A stretch of DNA of 64,000 nt from DAISJM01 sp036821485 (lineage in GTDB: Bacteria; Verrucomicrobiota; Kiritimatiellia; CAIQIC01; JAGNIJ01), in NCBI GenBank assembly GCA_036821485.1, contig DAISJM010000008.1:32205-96204 (forward strand), in the 5' to 3' direction. The notes beneath the pieces were generated by a model. That model had not been told where the DNA came from and made no database searches. It saw only the letters and a list, made by a program, of their open reading frames with translations. Every line of letters begins with the position of its first letter. Positions within the stretch are counted from its first letter, which is position 1. A program made the translations under genes and the position numbers. Positions 1-8,076 of this stretch are shown piece after piece.

Positions 1-835
1 TGAAGCCGGCCGTGTGGCAGCGGATGACGTCGATCTGCCCCTCGCAGAGGATCGCCGTCCGGGTGTCCATGATGTTCCGGCGCGCGCGGTCGAGCGCGTA
101 GAGCACGCGGCCCTTGCGGAAGAGGGGGGTCTCGGGGCTGTTCACATACTTCGCCACCTTGACGTCCTTCTCCATGATGCGGCCGCTGAAGGCGATCACG
201 CGGCCGAGCTCGTCACGGATGGAAAACATCAGGCGGTTGCGGAAACGATCGTAGGGCTGGCCGTCTTCGGTGTGGGAGATGAGGCCGGCGGCTTCGAGGA
301 GCTGCAGCGGGAGTTTCTTCTTGCGGCTCCACTGCACGAGGCTGTCCCGCCGGTCGGGCGCGTAGCCGATCAGGAAATCGCGCACCACGTCGTCGCCCAG
401 GTCGCGCTCCTTGAGATAGGCGCGCGCGCGCTGGGCGGCGTCCATCTCCAGGAGGGCCCGCTGGTAGATCGCGGCGACCTCCTCGTGAATCTTGTAGAGC
501 TCGCCCTTGTTCGAATCGGCGCCGCCATCGCCCTCGGACCACTCGATGCGCATGCCGACGCGCTCGCCGAGAATGCGCGCGGCCGTGCCGAAGTCGACGT
601 TTTCATACTGCATGATGAAGCGGAACACATCGCCGCCCGCGCCGCAGCCGAAGCAGTGATAGATCTGGCGCTGGGGGTTGACGTGGAAGGAGGGGGACTT
701 CTCCTTATGGAATGGGCAGAGCGCCTTGAACGAACCGCCCGCGCGCTTGAGCTGGAAGTAGGAGCCGATGACCTCGGCGACGTCGTTCGCGTTGCGAATC
801 TGCTCGATGACGTCCTTGGAGATGATCTTCGGCAT
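1..835 (-). CDS. dnaG: DNA primase DnaG (5' part, runs off the left edge)
   Basis: DnaG makes RNA primers for the replication fork. The first 278 codons are visible and the 3' end lies left of the window. The N-terminal CHC2-type zinc ribbon is clear: CPFHKEKSPSF at residues 40-50 and YHCFGCGAGGD at 59-69, giving ligands Cys40, His43, Cys61 and Cys64. At the left edge the TOPRIM motif EGQIDVI appears at about residues 264-270. The ATG at 833-835 lies 17 bp after the stop of the cvpA-like gene on the same strand, so the two are probably co-transcribed. The helicase-interacting C-terminus cannot be judged here. Confidence 0.96.
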   Translation of the reverse strand, partial: MPKIISKDVIEQIRNANDVAEVIGSYFQLKRAGGSFKALCPFHKEKSPSFHVNPQRQIYHCFGCGAGGDVFRFIMQYENVDFGTAARILGERVGMRIEWSEGDGGADSNKGELYKIHEEVAAIYQRALLEMDAAQRARAYLKERDLGDDVVRDFLIGYAPDRRDSLVQWSRKKKLPLQLLEAAGLISHTEDGQPYDRFRNRLMFSIRDELGRVIAFSGRIMEKDVKVAKYVNSPETPLFRKGRVLYALDRARRNIMDTRTAILCEGQIDVIRCHTAGF

Positions 836-852
836 GGGTAAAGGTCCGCCGG

Positions 853-1521
853 TCAGTCATCCCCGCCGGTCATGTCTTCGCCGGCCGGGATCTCTTCGAT
901 GGTTTCGCCTGCAGGAATCTCGCGGATGTCCTCGCCGGCTGGAATCTCGAGGCTCTCGCCCGCGGGGATCTCCTCGACGTCGGTGATCTCGGGGAGTTCC
1001 TCTACCGCCTGAACGGCCGGCGCGAGTTGGGGATACTTCTCCGCCACCACGGGCCCGAGCGTGCGGTAGACGAACCCGCCGAGGACCGAGTCCTCGGCGC
1101 AGAGGCGGTGAAGTTGGGTGTTGGGAAGCAGTGCGAGGGCCAGCAGGCCCGCAGTGACGATGGCGAGCGTCTTGGCGAGTCCGGCCAGCGCTCCGCCGAG
1201 TTTCTCCAGCTTGCCCTTGAAGGAGAACTGCATCAGGTTGCGCAGCAGGATGCGGAGGAGGAGCATTAGGACGTAGGCGCCGATCAGCGCCACGACGAAG
1301 GCGGCCAGGTAGGCCGAGGTGTCCGTGCCGAGATTCGCCTTGTCCGTGAAGTACTCGCCCAGCGGCCTGTAGAGCCGCCAGCCGGCGTAGACGGCCAGGC
1401 CAACGCTGATCAATCCCGCCAGTTCGCCCGACAATCCCTTGGCCAGCCCGCGGATGAGGCCGAGCAGGATCAGGATGATCGCCACGATATCCACGATGTT
1501 GAACTGGGGCAGGTTGTCCAT
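853..1521 (-). CDS. CvpA family membrane protein with EIPAGE-repeat tail
   Basis: A 222-aa protein beginning MDNLPQFNIVDIVAI, typical of the CvpA/colicin V production family. It has about four hydrophobic helices (roughly residues 8-26, 32-50, 68-90 and 105-130). Family members sit in the inner membrane and their molecular role is poorly defined. After residue ~170 the protein becomes acidic and ends in four near-identical units built on EIPAGE(S/D/T). I do not recognise this tail from the family. It lies directly upstream of dnaG on the same strand. The start ATG at 1519-1521 gives the expected family N-terminus. Confidence 0.85.
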   Translation of the reverse strand: MDNLPQFNIVDIVAIILILLGLIRGLAKGLSGELAGLISVGLAVYAGWRLYRPLGEYFTDKANLGTDTSAYLAAFVVALIGAYVLMLLLRILLRNLMQFSFKGKLEKLGGALAGLAKTLAIVTAGLLALALLPNTQLHRLCAEDSVLGGFVYRTLGPVVAEKYPQLAPAVQAVEELPEITDVEEIPAGESLEIPAGEDIREIPAGETIEEIPAGEDMTGGDD

Positions 1522-1647
1522 GCATCACCTCGAATGAAAACTTCCCCTACGTTAAGCACCCCTCCCGTCGCCCGCAAGCAACTTCGACGCCGCTGCGTCG
1601 GCGGTCGCCTCCGCGCCGTCCCGAACGCGAAGAAAGCAAATCCACTC

Positions 1648-1676
1648 TTGACGCGCATTTTTCGCGTCCGTACAAT
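1648..1676 (+). promoter_or_regulatory. sigma70-type promoter of the polyamine operon with an inverted repeat in the spacer
   Basis: TTGACG at 1648-1653 and TACAAT at 1671-1676 are separated by 17 bp. A GACGCG / CGCGTC inverted repeat (1650-1655 and 1663-1668) overlaps the -35 box and spacer, where a repressor could sit. The next gene starts at 1743. Confidence 0.65.
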
Positions 1677-1742
1677 GCGTCTCCTAATAGGGGGGCGCGG
1701 TTGTCCCTCGTGTGTGAAGTAACGCGGAGGTGGGTGGAGATC

Positions 1743-3200
1743 ATGTTTAATTTCAGCAAGCGAATCCTGATTGTCGGTTACGGTTCCGTTTCACAGTGCA
1801 CACTCCCCATCCTGGTCAAACTCCTCAAGGTCCCTTTCGAGAACATCACCGTGATGGATTTCGAAGATAAGGCGAAGGACCTCGCGCCGTGGATCAAGAA
1901 GGGCATCCGCTGGGTTCGCAAGCGCATCACGGAAGACAATATGTCCGCCGTGCTGTCCAAATACCTCAAGGCCGGCGACCTGTTGATCGACCTGGCGTGG
2001 AACATCGATTGCTGCGAACTCCTCCAGTGGTGCCACGACCGCGGCGTTCTCTACGTCAACACCTCCGTCGAACTGTGGGACCCGTACGCGGGCGCCCCGA
2101 ACAAGCCGCCGCAGGAGCGGACCCTTTACTGGCGGCACATGAACATCCGCCGCATGACCTCCAAATGGTCCAGGCCGGGCCCGACGGCGGTGATCGAGCA
2201 CGGCGCCAACCCGGGCCTCATCTCGCATTTCGTCAAGCAGGGCCTGCTCGATATCGGCAGCCGGTCGCTCCGCGACCGCAAGATCACCGGCTCCCGCGCG
2301 AAGGCGGTGGAGCAGTCGATGTCCGAGCTGTGCTTCAACGAGCTGGCGATGCAGCTTGGCGTCAAGGTCATCCACGTCAGCGAGCGCGATACGCAGATCA
2401 GCAACGTGCCGAAGAAGGTCGACGAGTTTGTGAACACGTGGAGCATCGAAGGCTTCCGCGAGGAAGGCACGACCACGGCGGAGATGGGCTGGGGCACTCA
2501 CGAGAAGGAACTGCCGCGGCTGGCTTTCGAGCACAAGAGCGGGCCGAAGAACCAGATCTGCCTTGCGCGCATGGGCATGAACACCTTCGTGGTGTCGTGG
2601 GTCCCGAACTACTGCATCCAGGGCATGATCGTCCGCCACGGCGAGGCGTTCACGCTCTCCGACCGGCTCACCGTCTGGAAGGGGAAGAAGGCGATCTATC
2701 GCCCGACCGTCCATTACGCCTACTGCCCGTGCGACAACGCGATCATCTCGCTGCACGAGTTGCGCGGCCGCGATTACTCGCTGCAGCCGAAGCTGCGGAT
2801 CATGAACGACGAGATCACGTCGGGCGAAGACATCCTCGGCGCCCTGCTCATGGGGCACGGCTACAACTCGTGGTGGACCGGCAGCATTCTCGACATCGAG
2901 GAGTCGCGCCGGCTCGTGCCGCACCAGAATGCGACCACGATGCAGGTGGCCATCTCCGTCGTTGCCGCGTCGCTGTGGATGATTCAGAACCCGGACGATG
3001 GCGTGTGCTCGCCGGAAGACCTGCCGCATGACTTTGTGCTCAAGGTCTCCAAGCCGTACCTCGGCAAGTTCGTGTCCATCCCGTCGGACTGGACGCCGCT
3101 GAAGCACTACGAGAACCACTTCAAGGGCTACAACAATCCGCGGATCGACCGCAAAGACGTGTGGCAGTTCAAGAACTTCCTGATCACGGACGGGGATTGA
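1743..3200 (+). CDS. hss: Homospermidine synthase (saccharopine dehydrogenase-like fold)
   Basis: A 485-aa protein matching bacterial homospermidine synthase, which uses NAD+ to join aminobutyl units from putrescine (or spermidine) into sym-homospermidine in the cytoplasm. The N-terminal Rossmann motif VGYGSVSQ is at residues 11-18. Other recognisable stretches are the VNTSVELWDPY segment and the EHGANPGLISHF segment. Length is close to the ~477 aa family norm. I chose the ATG at 1743 over 1701 because it has GGAG just upstream and starts where the family starts. The next gene, 69 bp downstream, is an ornithine-type decarboxylase that could supply putrescine, which supports the call. Confidence 0.9.
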   Translation: MFNFSKRILIVGYGSVSQCTLPILVKLLKVPFENITVMDFEDKAKDLAPWIKKGIRWVRKRITEDNMSAVLSKYLKAGDLLIDLAWNIDCCELLQWCHDRGVLYVNTSVELWDPYAGAPNKPPQERTLYWRHMNIRRMTSKWSRPGPTAVIEHGANPGLISHFVKQGLLDIGSRSLRDRKITGSRAKAVEQSMSELCFNELAMQLGVKVIHVSERDTQISNVPKKVDEFVNTWSIEGFREEGTTTAEMGWGTHEKELPRLAFEHKSGPKNQICLARMGMNTFVVSWVPNYCIQGMIVRHGEAFTLSDRLTVWKGKKAIYRPTVHYAYCPCDNAIISLHELRGRDYSLQPKLRIMNDEITSGEDILGALLMGHGYNSWWTGSILDIEESRRLVPHQNATTMQVAISVVAASLWMIQNPDDGVCSPEDLPHDFVLKVSKPYLGKFVSIPSDWTPLKHYENHFKGYNNPRIDRKDVWQFKNFLITDGD

Positions 3201-3228
3201 TCCCCGGATCGGGGCCCCGAACTTGGAA

Positions 3229-3256
3229 CTTGGAACCTGACACTTGAAACGCGACC
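3229..3256 (+). repeat. Degenerate heptanucleotide array (4 units)
   Basis: Between hss and the decarboxylase gene the sequence splits cleanly into 7-nt units: GAACTTG, GAACTTG, GAACCTG, ACACTTG. It is one of several arrays in the window that share the 7-nt period but differ in unit sequence. Confidence 0.75.
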
Positions 3257-3269
3257 GAAGGGAGCTCTC

Positions 3270-4406
3270 ATGAATCATGCGAAGCTGAAGGCCATTGCGA
3301 AGGAATACGGCACGCCGGTGTTCGTGGTGGACCACGATGCGATCCGTGAGAACTACCGCAAGTTCAAGAAATACCTGCCGCGCGTGCAGGCTTATTACGC
3401 GGTCAAGGCCAACTCGGCGCCGGAAATCGTCCAAACGCTGTACAAAATCGGCGCGAGCTTCGATGTGGCGTCCATGCCCGAGTTCATGCTCGTCTACGAC
3501 AACATCCGGCACCTGCCCGCGAAGAAGCGGCAGGATTTCATCTGGGACAAGATCATCTACGCGCATCCGATCAAGGCCAACCAGACGTTGATCGAGCTCG
3601 ACCAGTACAAGCCGCTGGTGACCTACGACAACTACGAGGAAATCCGCAAGGTCAAGAAGTACGCCCCGCATGCGGGCCTTGTGTTGCGCATCAAGGTGCC
3701 GAACACCGGCGCGATGGTGGAGCTCTCCTCGAAATTCGGCGCTGATCCCGGCGATGCCGTGAATCTCATCAAGGCCGCGCACGACGTCGGGTTGACGGTC
3801 GAGGGCATCAGCTTCCACGTCGGCAGCCAGACCACGAATTTCCAGAATTACGTGCAGGCCCTGCAGGTTGCCGCCGGCATTTTCAAGGAAGCCTGGTCGC
3901 GCGGGTTCGACAAGATGATCCAACTCGATATCGGTGGCGGCTTCCCGGCGCCGTACGACGAAAACGTCCGGCCGTTCCGCGAGTTGGCCGATACGCTCAA
4001 CGCCGAGTTCGACCGGCTGTTCCCGAAGAAGGTCGAGATTCTTGCCGAGCCCGGCCGCTTCATGATTGCCACGGCCGGCACGGCTGTCTCCGAAGTCATC
4101 GGCAAAGCCGACCACGACGGCAAGCGCTGCTATTACATCAACGATGGCGTGTATCACACCTACTCGGGCATCATCTTTGACCACTGCAAGTACCCGGTGA
4201 AAGCGTTCAAGAAAGGTCCGACGCAAATCTGTTCCGTGTTCGGTCCGACCTGCGACGCGCTCGACACCATCGGCTTGGCCGAGCAGCTTCCTGATCTAAA
4301 GCTCGGTGACCTGGTGTACTCGGAAAATATCGGCGCCTATAGCGCCGCATCATCGACCTACTTCAACGGCTTCCCGCCCGCGAAAGTCGTCCACGTGAAT
4401 ATGTAG
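3270..4406 (+). CDS. PLP-dependent fold-III ornithine/lysine-type decarboxylase
   Basis: A 378-aa group IV (alanine racemase-fold) decarboxylase. The PLP lysine is Lys46 in YAVKANS. Other signature elements are HVGSQ (183-187), the phosphate-binding GGGFP (222-226), EPGR (260-263) and the catalytic cysteine Cys328 in GPTCDALD. The C-terminal YFNGFPP is typical of ornithine decarboxylases. The likely reaction is ornithine (possibly lysine) to putrescine (cadaverine) plus CO2. Location right after homospermidine synthase favours putrescine supply. Carboxynorspermidine decarboxylase is a less likely alternative. GGGAGCTCTC before the ATG at 3270 gives a usable ribosome site. Confidence 0.85.
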   Translation: MNHAKLKAIAKEYGTPVFVVDHDAIRENYRKFKKYLPRVQAYYAVKANSAPEIVQTLYKIGASFDVASMPEFMLVYDNIRHLPAKKRQDFIWDKIIYAHPIKANQTLIELDQYKPLVTYDNYEEIRKVKKYAPHAGLVLRIKVPNTGAMVELSSKFGADPGDAVNLIKAAHDVGLTVEGISFHVGSQTTNFQNYVQALQVAAGIFKEAWSRGFDKMIQLDIGGGFPAPYDENVRPFRELADTLNAEFDRLFPKKVEILAEPGRFMIATAGTAVSEVIGKADHDGKRCYYINDGVYHTYSGIIFDHCKYPVKAFKKGPTQICSVFGPTCDALDTIGLAEQLPDLKLGDLVYSENIGAYSAASSTYFNGFPPAKVVHVNM

Positions 4407-4746
4407 CAGGCAGGGCGACGCCGTTGTAGGCCGGGGCTCTGTCCCCGGCGTCTTGTCCCGCCGCCCGCAGAGGGGCGGCCTACATCTTCGTCTCCCATCC
4501 GTGCTATCTGCGTCATCCGCGGTGAAGAAGCTTTTCACGCCGAGGATCGCATCGAGGAACTCCGATGGGATTAACGGGATGGACAGGATTCCAATCCGAT
4601 TGATCCTGTAAATCCTGTCCGAACATTCTCCGTGTTCTTCGCGTTCTCCCTGTGCTGTGTTGTGGAACCGTGACCTGATCAGCCGCAAGAAGGCACAGAA
4701 GGCGCAAGCGCCGCCATGCCCGTGATCTTGCGCGAGTCTGGGTCCA
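4407..4746. repeat. Gene-free stretch made of short dispersed repeat fragments
   Basis: No coding region is supportable in these 340 bp. It holds a palindromic block around 4424-4484 (GTAGGCCGGGGCTCTGTCCC with its mirror-like GGGGCGGCCTAC end). It also holds phrases of the type ATCTGCGTCATCCGCGG and CTCCGTGTTCTTCGCG, familiar as scattered intergenic words in many environmental bacterial genomes. Confidence 0.55.
4581..4620. repeat. Inverted repeat GGACAGGATT / AATCCTGTCC
   Basis: A perfect 10-bp inverted repeat (4581-4590 and 4611-4620) with a 20-nt loop, inside the repeat-rich gap. It could fold into a hairpin. It lacks a T-tract, so I do not call it a terminator. Confidence 0.7.
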
Positions 4747-5718
4747 CTACGGAGGAGGGATGCCGCCGGGGGCCCTCTTCTGAAGACGCGAGTCGTTGCT
4801 CGGGTTGGCGTCAATGAGGTGGGTCTGGAACTTGTGGATGGGACAGCCCACTCGTATGGATGCAACGACCCGGTCAAAGTCGGGCTGGCCAATGGCCAGC
4901 ACATTCCCCGAAACGAAGACGAGCGCGATGTCGTCGTCGTAATCCTGGCTCGTCAGCAGGCACGAATCCTCTCTTCCGAGTTGCTTCACGTCAATTTTCA
5001 GCGTCACCGGCCCGCCGATGCGTTTGCCCACGCAGTCGAAGAACGCGGCGAGTTTCCAATGCTTGGCGGTCTCGGCCGTTTTCCCGTCAGCAGGGACGGA
5101 CACGGTCTTGACCGAGATGTAATCCGGGGCGTCAACCGTGATCTTCCGGGAATACGGCTGCCGGGTCCCCACCCAGGTCTCCTTGCCCAGCGTCATGTCG
5201 GCCAGTCGAGCCTCCAGATTCATAGGATTCCAGGGTCCATCGGGCGGGACGCGGTAGGTGGTCAACGTCGTGCTCTCTCCTGGTTTCAGGACCAGCTGCA
5301 TGGGGGACCGGATCTTGATGGAGCCGGTGATGTCCACGTCCTCTGCCGGCTTCCTGGGTTCGGAGTCGGTCCGACGCATCCAGGGCTTGGGGTTGTTGCT
5401 CTCGAAACGCAGCAGCCGCGGAAGCTTCTGCGGTTGCTGGCCCTTGTTGGTGATGGTGAACGAGAAGTTGATCCGCGAGTTCATGCACTCGTCCGGCTTG
5501 TTCGGGTCGTGGTAGAAGGGAATGTACTCAGCCTTGGCATCCGTGATTTCAAGGTTCACGAACGGATTGTTCGGCTCGTAATCGGCCATGTTCTCCCACG
5601 TTTGCGCGTAGGCGCTTGTGATCAACAGGAGTGGCAACAGGATAATTCCGATACGGCTGTGTGCAGCCGGTCTCTCACCATGATCGCAAGCATTTGCTCT
5701 TTGCAGGTTCATGATCAA
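4747..5718 (-). CDS. Secreted protein of unknown function
   Basis: A 323-aa protein, or 321 aa if the second Met is used. I do not recognise a family. A hydrophobic segment (about residues 23-38, IGIILLPLLLITSAYA) followed by AQ looks like a Sec signal peptide with a long N-region, so the mature protein is probably periplasmic or exported. The body is rich in beta-type sequence, with phrases such as INFSFTITNKGQQ and LVLKPGESTTLTTY that resemble Ig-like or CARDB-like folds. It stands alone between two repeat-rich intergenic regions. Confidence 0.6.
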   Translation of the reverse strand: MIMNLQRANACDHGERPAAHSRIGIILLPLLLITSAYAQTWENMADYEPNNPFVNLEITDAKAEYIPFYHDPNKPDECMNSRINFSFTITNKGQQPQKLPRLLRFESNNPKPWMRRTDSEPRKPAEDVDITGSIKIRSPMQLVLKPGESTTLTTYRVPPDGPWNPMNLEARLADMTLGKETWVGTRQPYSRKITVDAPDYISVKTVSVPADGKTAETAKHWKLAAFFDCVGKRIGGPVTLKIDVKQLGREDSCLLTSQDYDDDIALVFVSGNVLAIGQPDFDRVVASIRVGCPIHKFQTHLIDANPSNDSRLQKRAPGGIPPP

Positions 5719-5819
5719 ACCTCCCCTTTTCAGAGTGAATGTGTCAGCGGAATCCAGAGGCTGTCAACCCCATCTTTTGCAGTCCAGCGCCAGCAAATCC
5801 CCCGCAAGTTCCGATCTTC

Positions 5820-5940
5820 GTCGTTGGTAGGGACGGTTCGCTGAACCGTCCGCTCTTCGGCCTGCATCCGCGTAATCTGTGTGATCTGCTGGCAATCTCT
5901 TCTCCCTTTCGTGTCCATTCGCGTATTTCGTGGTGGAAGT
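5820..5940. repeat. Dispersed-repeat words upstream of the radical SAM gene
   Basis: Contains the small palindrome GGACGGTTCGCTGAACCGTCC (about 5830-5850). It is followed by CCGCGTAATCTGTGTGATCT and TTCGTGTCCATTCGCG phrases of the same style as those at 4407-4746. No gene is visible here. Confidence 0.5.
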
Positions 5941-5942
5941 CT

Positions 5943-5957
5943 TTCCAAACATTGGAA
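5943..5957. repeat. Palindrome TTCCAA-ACA-TTGGAA (copy 1)
   Basis: Perfect 6-bp arms with a 3-bp spacer, ending 10 bp before the radical SAM ATG. It is one of five copies in the window. Confidence 0.75.
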
Positions 5958-5967
5958 GAATAGACGC

Positions 5968-7830
5968 ATGCGTGTCCTTTTGATCACTCCGCCGATGACG
6001 CAGGTGAACTCGGCGTATCCTGCGACGCCGGTGCTCGCGGGTTTTCTTCGGTCGCGCGGCATTCGCCAGGTGGCGCAGGCGGACCTTTCCCTGGAACTTG
6101 CGCTCAAGCTTTTCTCCCGGCGCGGCATTCTCGCCATCGCGTCTGAACTCCGTCGCAAGCGACGCGCCAGACCACCGCGCTCGGTCGCCTCGTTCCTCGC
6201 GCAGGCGGCGGAATATGCTCGGCACGTGGATGGCGTAATCCAATTTTTGCAGGGCCGCCGTCCGGCGCTCGCGCGACGCTTTGCCTTGCGCGGCTTTCTT
6301 CCCGAAGGACCGCGGTTCGATGTCTTGGCGGAACAGGAGAAGGCGGGGACCCTCGACGCGTTGTTCGGGGCGATGCCGGAAGAGGAGCGGGCGAAGTATC
6401 TCGCCAGCTTGTTCATCGACGATGTGGTGGACGCGATCCGCGAGGGCGTTGATCCGCATTTCCAGCTTTCGCGATACGCCGAGAAGTTGGCCGTCAGTGC
6501 GCCTTCCTTCGCGCCGCTGCGGCGCGACTTGGAAAAGAAGCCTACGATGATAGGGCGGCTGATCGACGAACTGACACGCGCGGCGCTGAAGCGCCACAAG
6601 CCGGACCTCGTCGCGATCACCATTCCGTTCCCGGGCAATGTCCATGGCGCCTTTCGGATTGCACGCGAGATCAAGCGCCTGCAGCCAAATGTGAAAGTGG
6701 CGATCGGTGGGGGATACGTGAGCACGGAACTGCGCGAGCTTTCCGATCCCGCGGTGTTCGACTATGTGGATTACGTGATGCTGGACGACGGCGAGACGCC
6801 ACTGCTGCGGCTCATCGATCATCTGCGCGGCCGCGTGGAGGAATCGGGGCTGCGCCGGACATTTGTGCGGCGGGATGGCCGGGTTATCTTTGTGTATGGG
6901 GAGGGCGAGGATGTTCCCTTTGCCGAGCGGGGCGCAGCGAGTTGGACGGGATTGCCGCTGGATCGTTACTTCTCGATGATGGAAGTGCCGAACCCGGTGA
7001 TGAGCCTGTGGTCGGACGGGCAGTGGAACAAGCTGATGCTGGCCCACGGGTGCTACTGGAAGCAGTGTGCGTTCTGCGATACGAGCCTGGATTACATTTG
7101 CCGTTTCGATCCGGCGCCGGTCGGCGTGCTGGCTGATCGCATCAAGCAGGCGATTAGCGAAACCGGGCGGACGGGATTCCATTTTACCGACGAGGCTGCA
7201 CCGCCGGCATTGCTCAAGGCCTTGGCGAAGGAGCTGGTCCGGCGCAAGTTGAGGATCACTTGGTGGGGCAATATCCGGCTGGAGCAGAACTTTGTGGGAG
7301 ATACCGCGGGATGGCTGGCGCGGTCCGGGTGCGTGGCGGTGACGGCGGGTTTGGAGACGGCTTCAGACCGGACGCTGAAGTTGATGAACAAAGGCGTGAC
7401 GGTGAAGCAAGCCGTCCGGGTGCTGGAGGCGTTCGCTGACGCGGGGATCATGGTGCACCTCTACCTGATGTATGGATTCCCGACGCAGACGGCGCAGGAG
7501 ATTGTGGATGCGCTGGAGTTGGTGAGGCAGCTTTTCGAAGAGGGATTGATCCAGTCGGCCTACTGGCACCGGTTTGCGTTGACGGCGCACAGTCCGATGG
7601 CGCGGGACCCGAAGCGGTTCGGCATCAAGTTGCTTCCGGAGCCAAAGGTGAGTTTTGCACGGAACGAGATTCCGTACCGGGATTTGAGCGGGATCGATTA
7701 CGGGAAATTCGGCGCGGGTCTGCAGCGCGCCACGTATAACTTCATCCACGGCGTTGGGTGGGCGGATGACGTTACGTCATGGTTCGATTTCCGTGTGCCG
7801 CGCCCGCAGTCTCCGCCATCCATTCACTAG
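5968..7830 (+). CDS. B12-binding-type radical SAM protein
   Basis: A 620-aa radical SAM enzyme. The N-terminus MRVLLITPP begins a cobalamin-binding-like alpha/beta domain that continues to the PDLVAITIPFPGN and AIGGGYVSTEL segments (about residues 210-255). The [4Fe-4S] cysteines are Cys362, Cys367 and Cys370 in GCYWKQCAFC, so the spacing is CX4CX2C rather than the classic CX3CX2C. A TIM-barrel-like region follows (TAGLETASD, LMYGFPTQT). I saw no DxHxxG motif, so real cobalamin binding is uncertain. An unusual insertion of ~170 residues follows the first strand. Substrate unknown. Confidence 0.85.
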   Translation: MRVLLITPPMTQVNSAYPATPVLAGFLRSRGIRQVAQADLSLELALKLFSRRGILAIASELRRKRRARPPRSVASFLAQAAEYARHVDGVIQFLQGRRPALARRFALRGFLPEGPRFDVLAEQEKAGTLDALFGAMPEEERAKYLASLFIDDVVDAIREGVDPHFQLSRYAEKLAVSAPSFAPLRRDLEKKPTMIGRLIDELTRAALKRHKPDLVAITIPFPGNVHGAFRIAREIKRLQPNVKVAIGGGYVSTELRELSDPAVFDYVDYVMLDDGETPLLRLIDHLRGRVEESGLRRTFVRRDGRVIFVYGEGEDVPFAERGAASWTGLPLDRYFSMMEVPNPVMSLWSDGQWNKLMLAHGCYWKQCAFCDTSLDYICRFDPAPVGVLADRIKQAISETGRTGFHFTDEAAPPALLKALAKELVRRKLRITWWGNIRLEQNFVGDTAGWLARSGCVAVTAGLETASDRTLKLMNKGVTVKQAVRVLEAFADAGIMVHLYLMYGFPTQTAQEIVDALELVRQLFEEGLIQSAYWHRFALTAHSPMARDPKRFGIKLLPEPKVSFARNEIPYRDLSGIDYGKFGAGLQRATYNFIHGVGWADDVTSWFDFRVPRPQSPPSIH

Positions 7831-7886
7831 CTCGGATAGATTACTGCGGCTGAGTGAATTTTAGTCGTTAGATTCAGGATTGCGGT

Positions 7887-7922
7887 GCCCCAAAAGCGAC
7901 ATTTTGTCGCGCATCTGGGGGC
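7887..7922. other. Nested hairpin in the 7831-8076 gap
   Basis: GCGAC / GTCGC (7896-7900, 7906-7910) sits inside GCCCC / GGGGC (7887-7891, 7918-7922). It could fold after the radical SAM gene but has no following T-tract. A -10-like TATAGT lies at 7998-8003 ahead of the next gene. Confidence 0.3.
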
Positions 7923-8076
7923 CGTTCTGTTTCACCCTTGCCATTCGGGTGTGTCCTCGCCATCATGCCCTGCCGGGTAGTTCCCTCAATTCTGCTGTAT
8001 AGTACGGCGTTGGGAACAAATCTGCCCTCAACGGCGGACACCGATTTAGCGACGGGTTTGCTTGAAAGGTACGTAG

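Noticed and set aside
1791..4226. Long open frame (about 811 codons) on the minus strand across hss and the decarboxylase gene
   Set aside because: It is antisense to two well-identified enzymes and its translation is Arg/His/Val/Asp-rich with no motif, a by-product of high-GC codon use.
5764..7182. Open frame of 472 codons on the minus strand under the radical SAM gene
   Set aside because: No domain, start signal or composition typical of a gene, and the opposite strand encodes a clear radical SAM enzyme.
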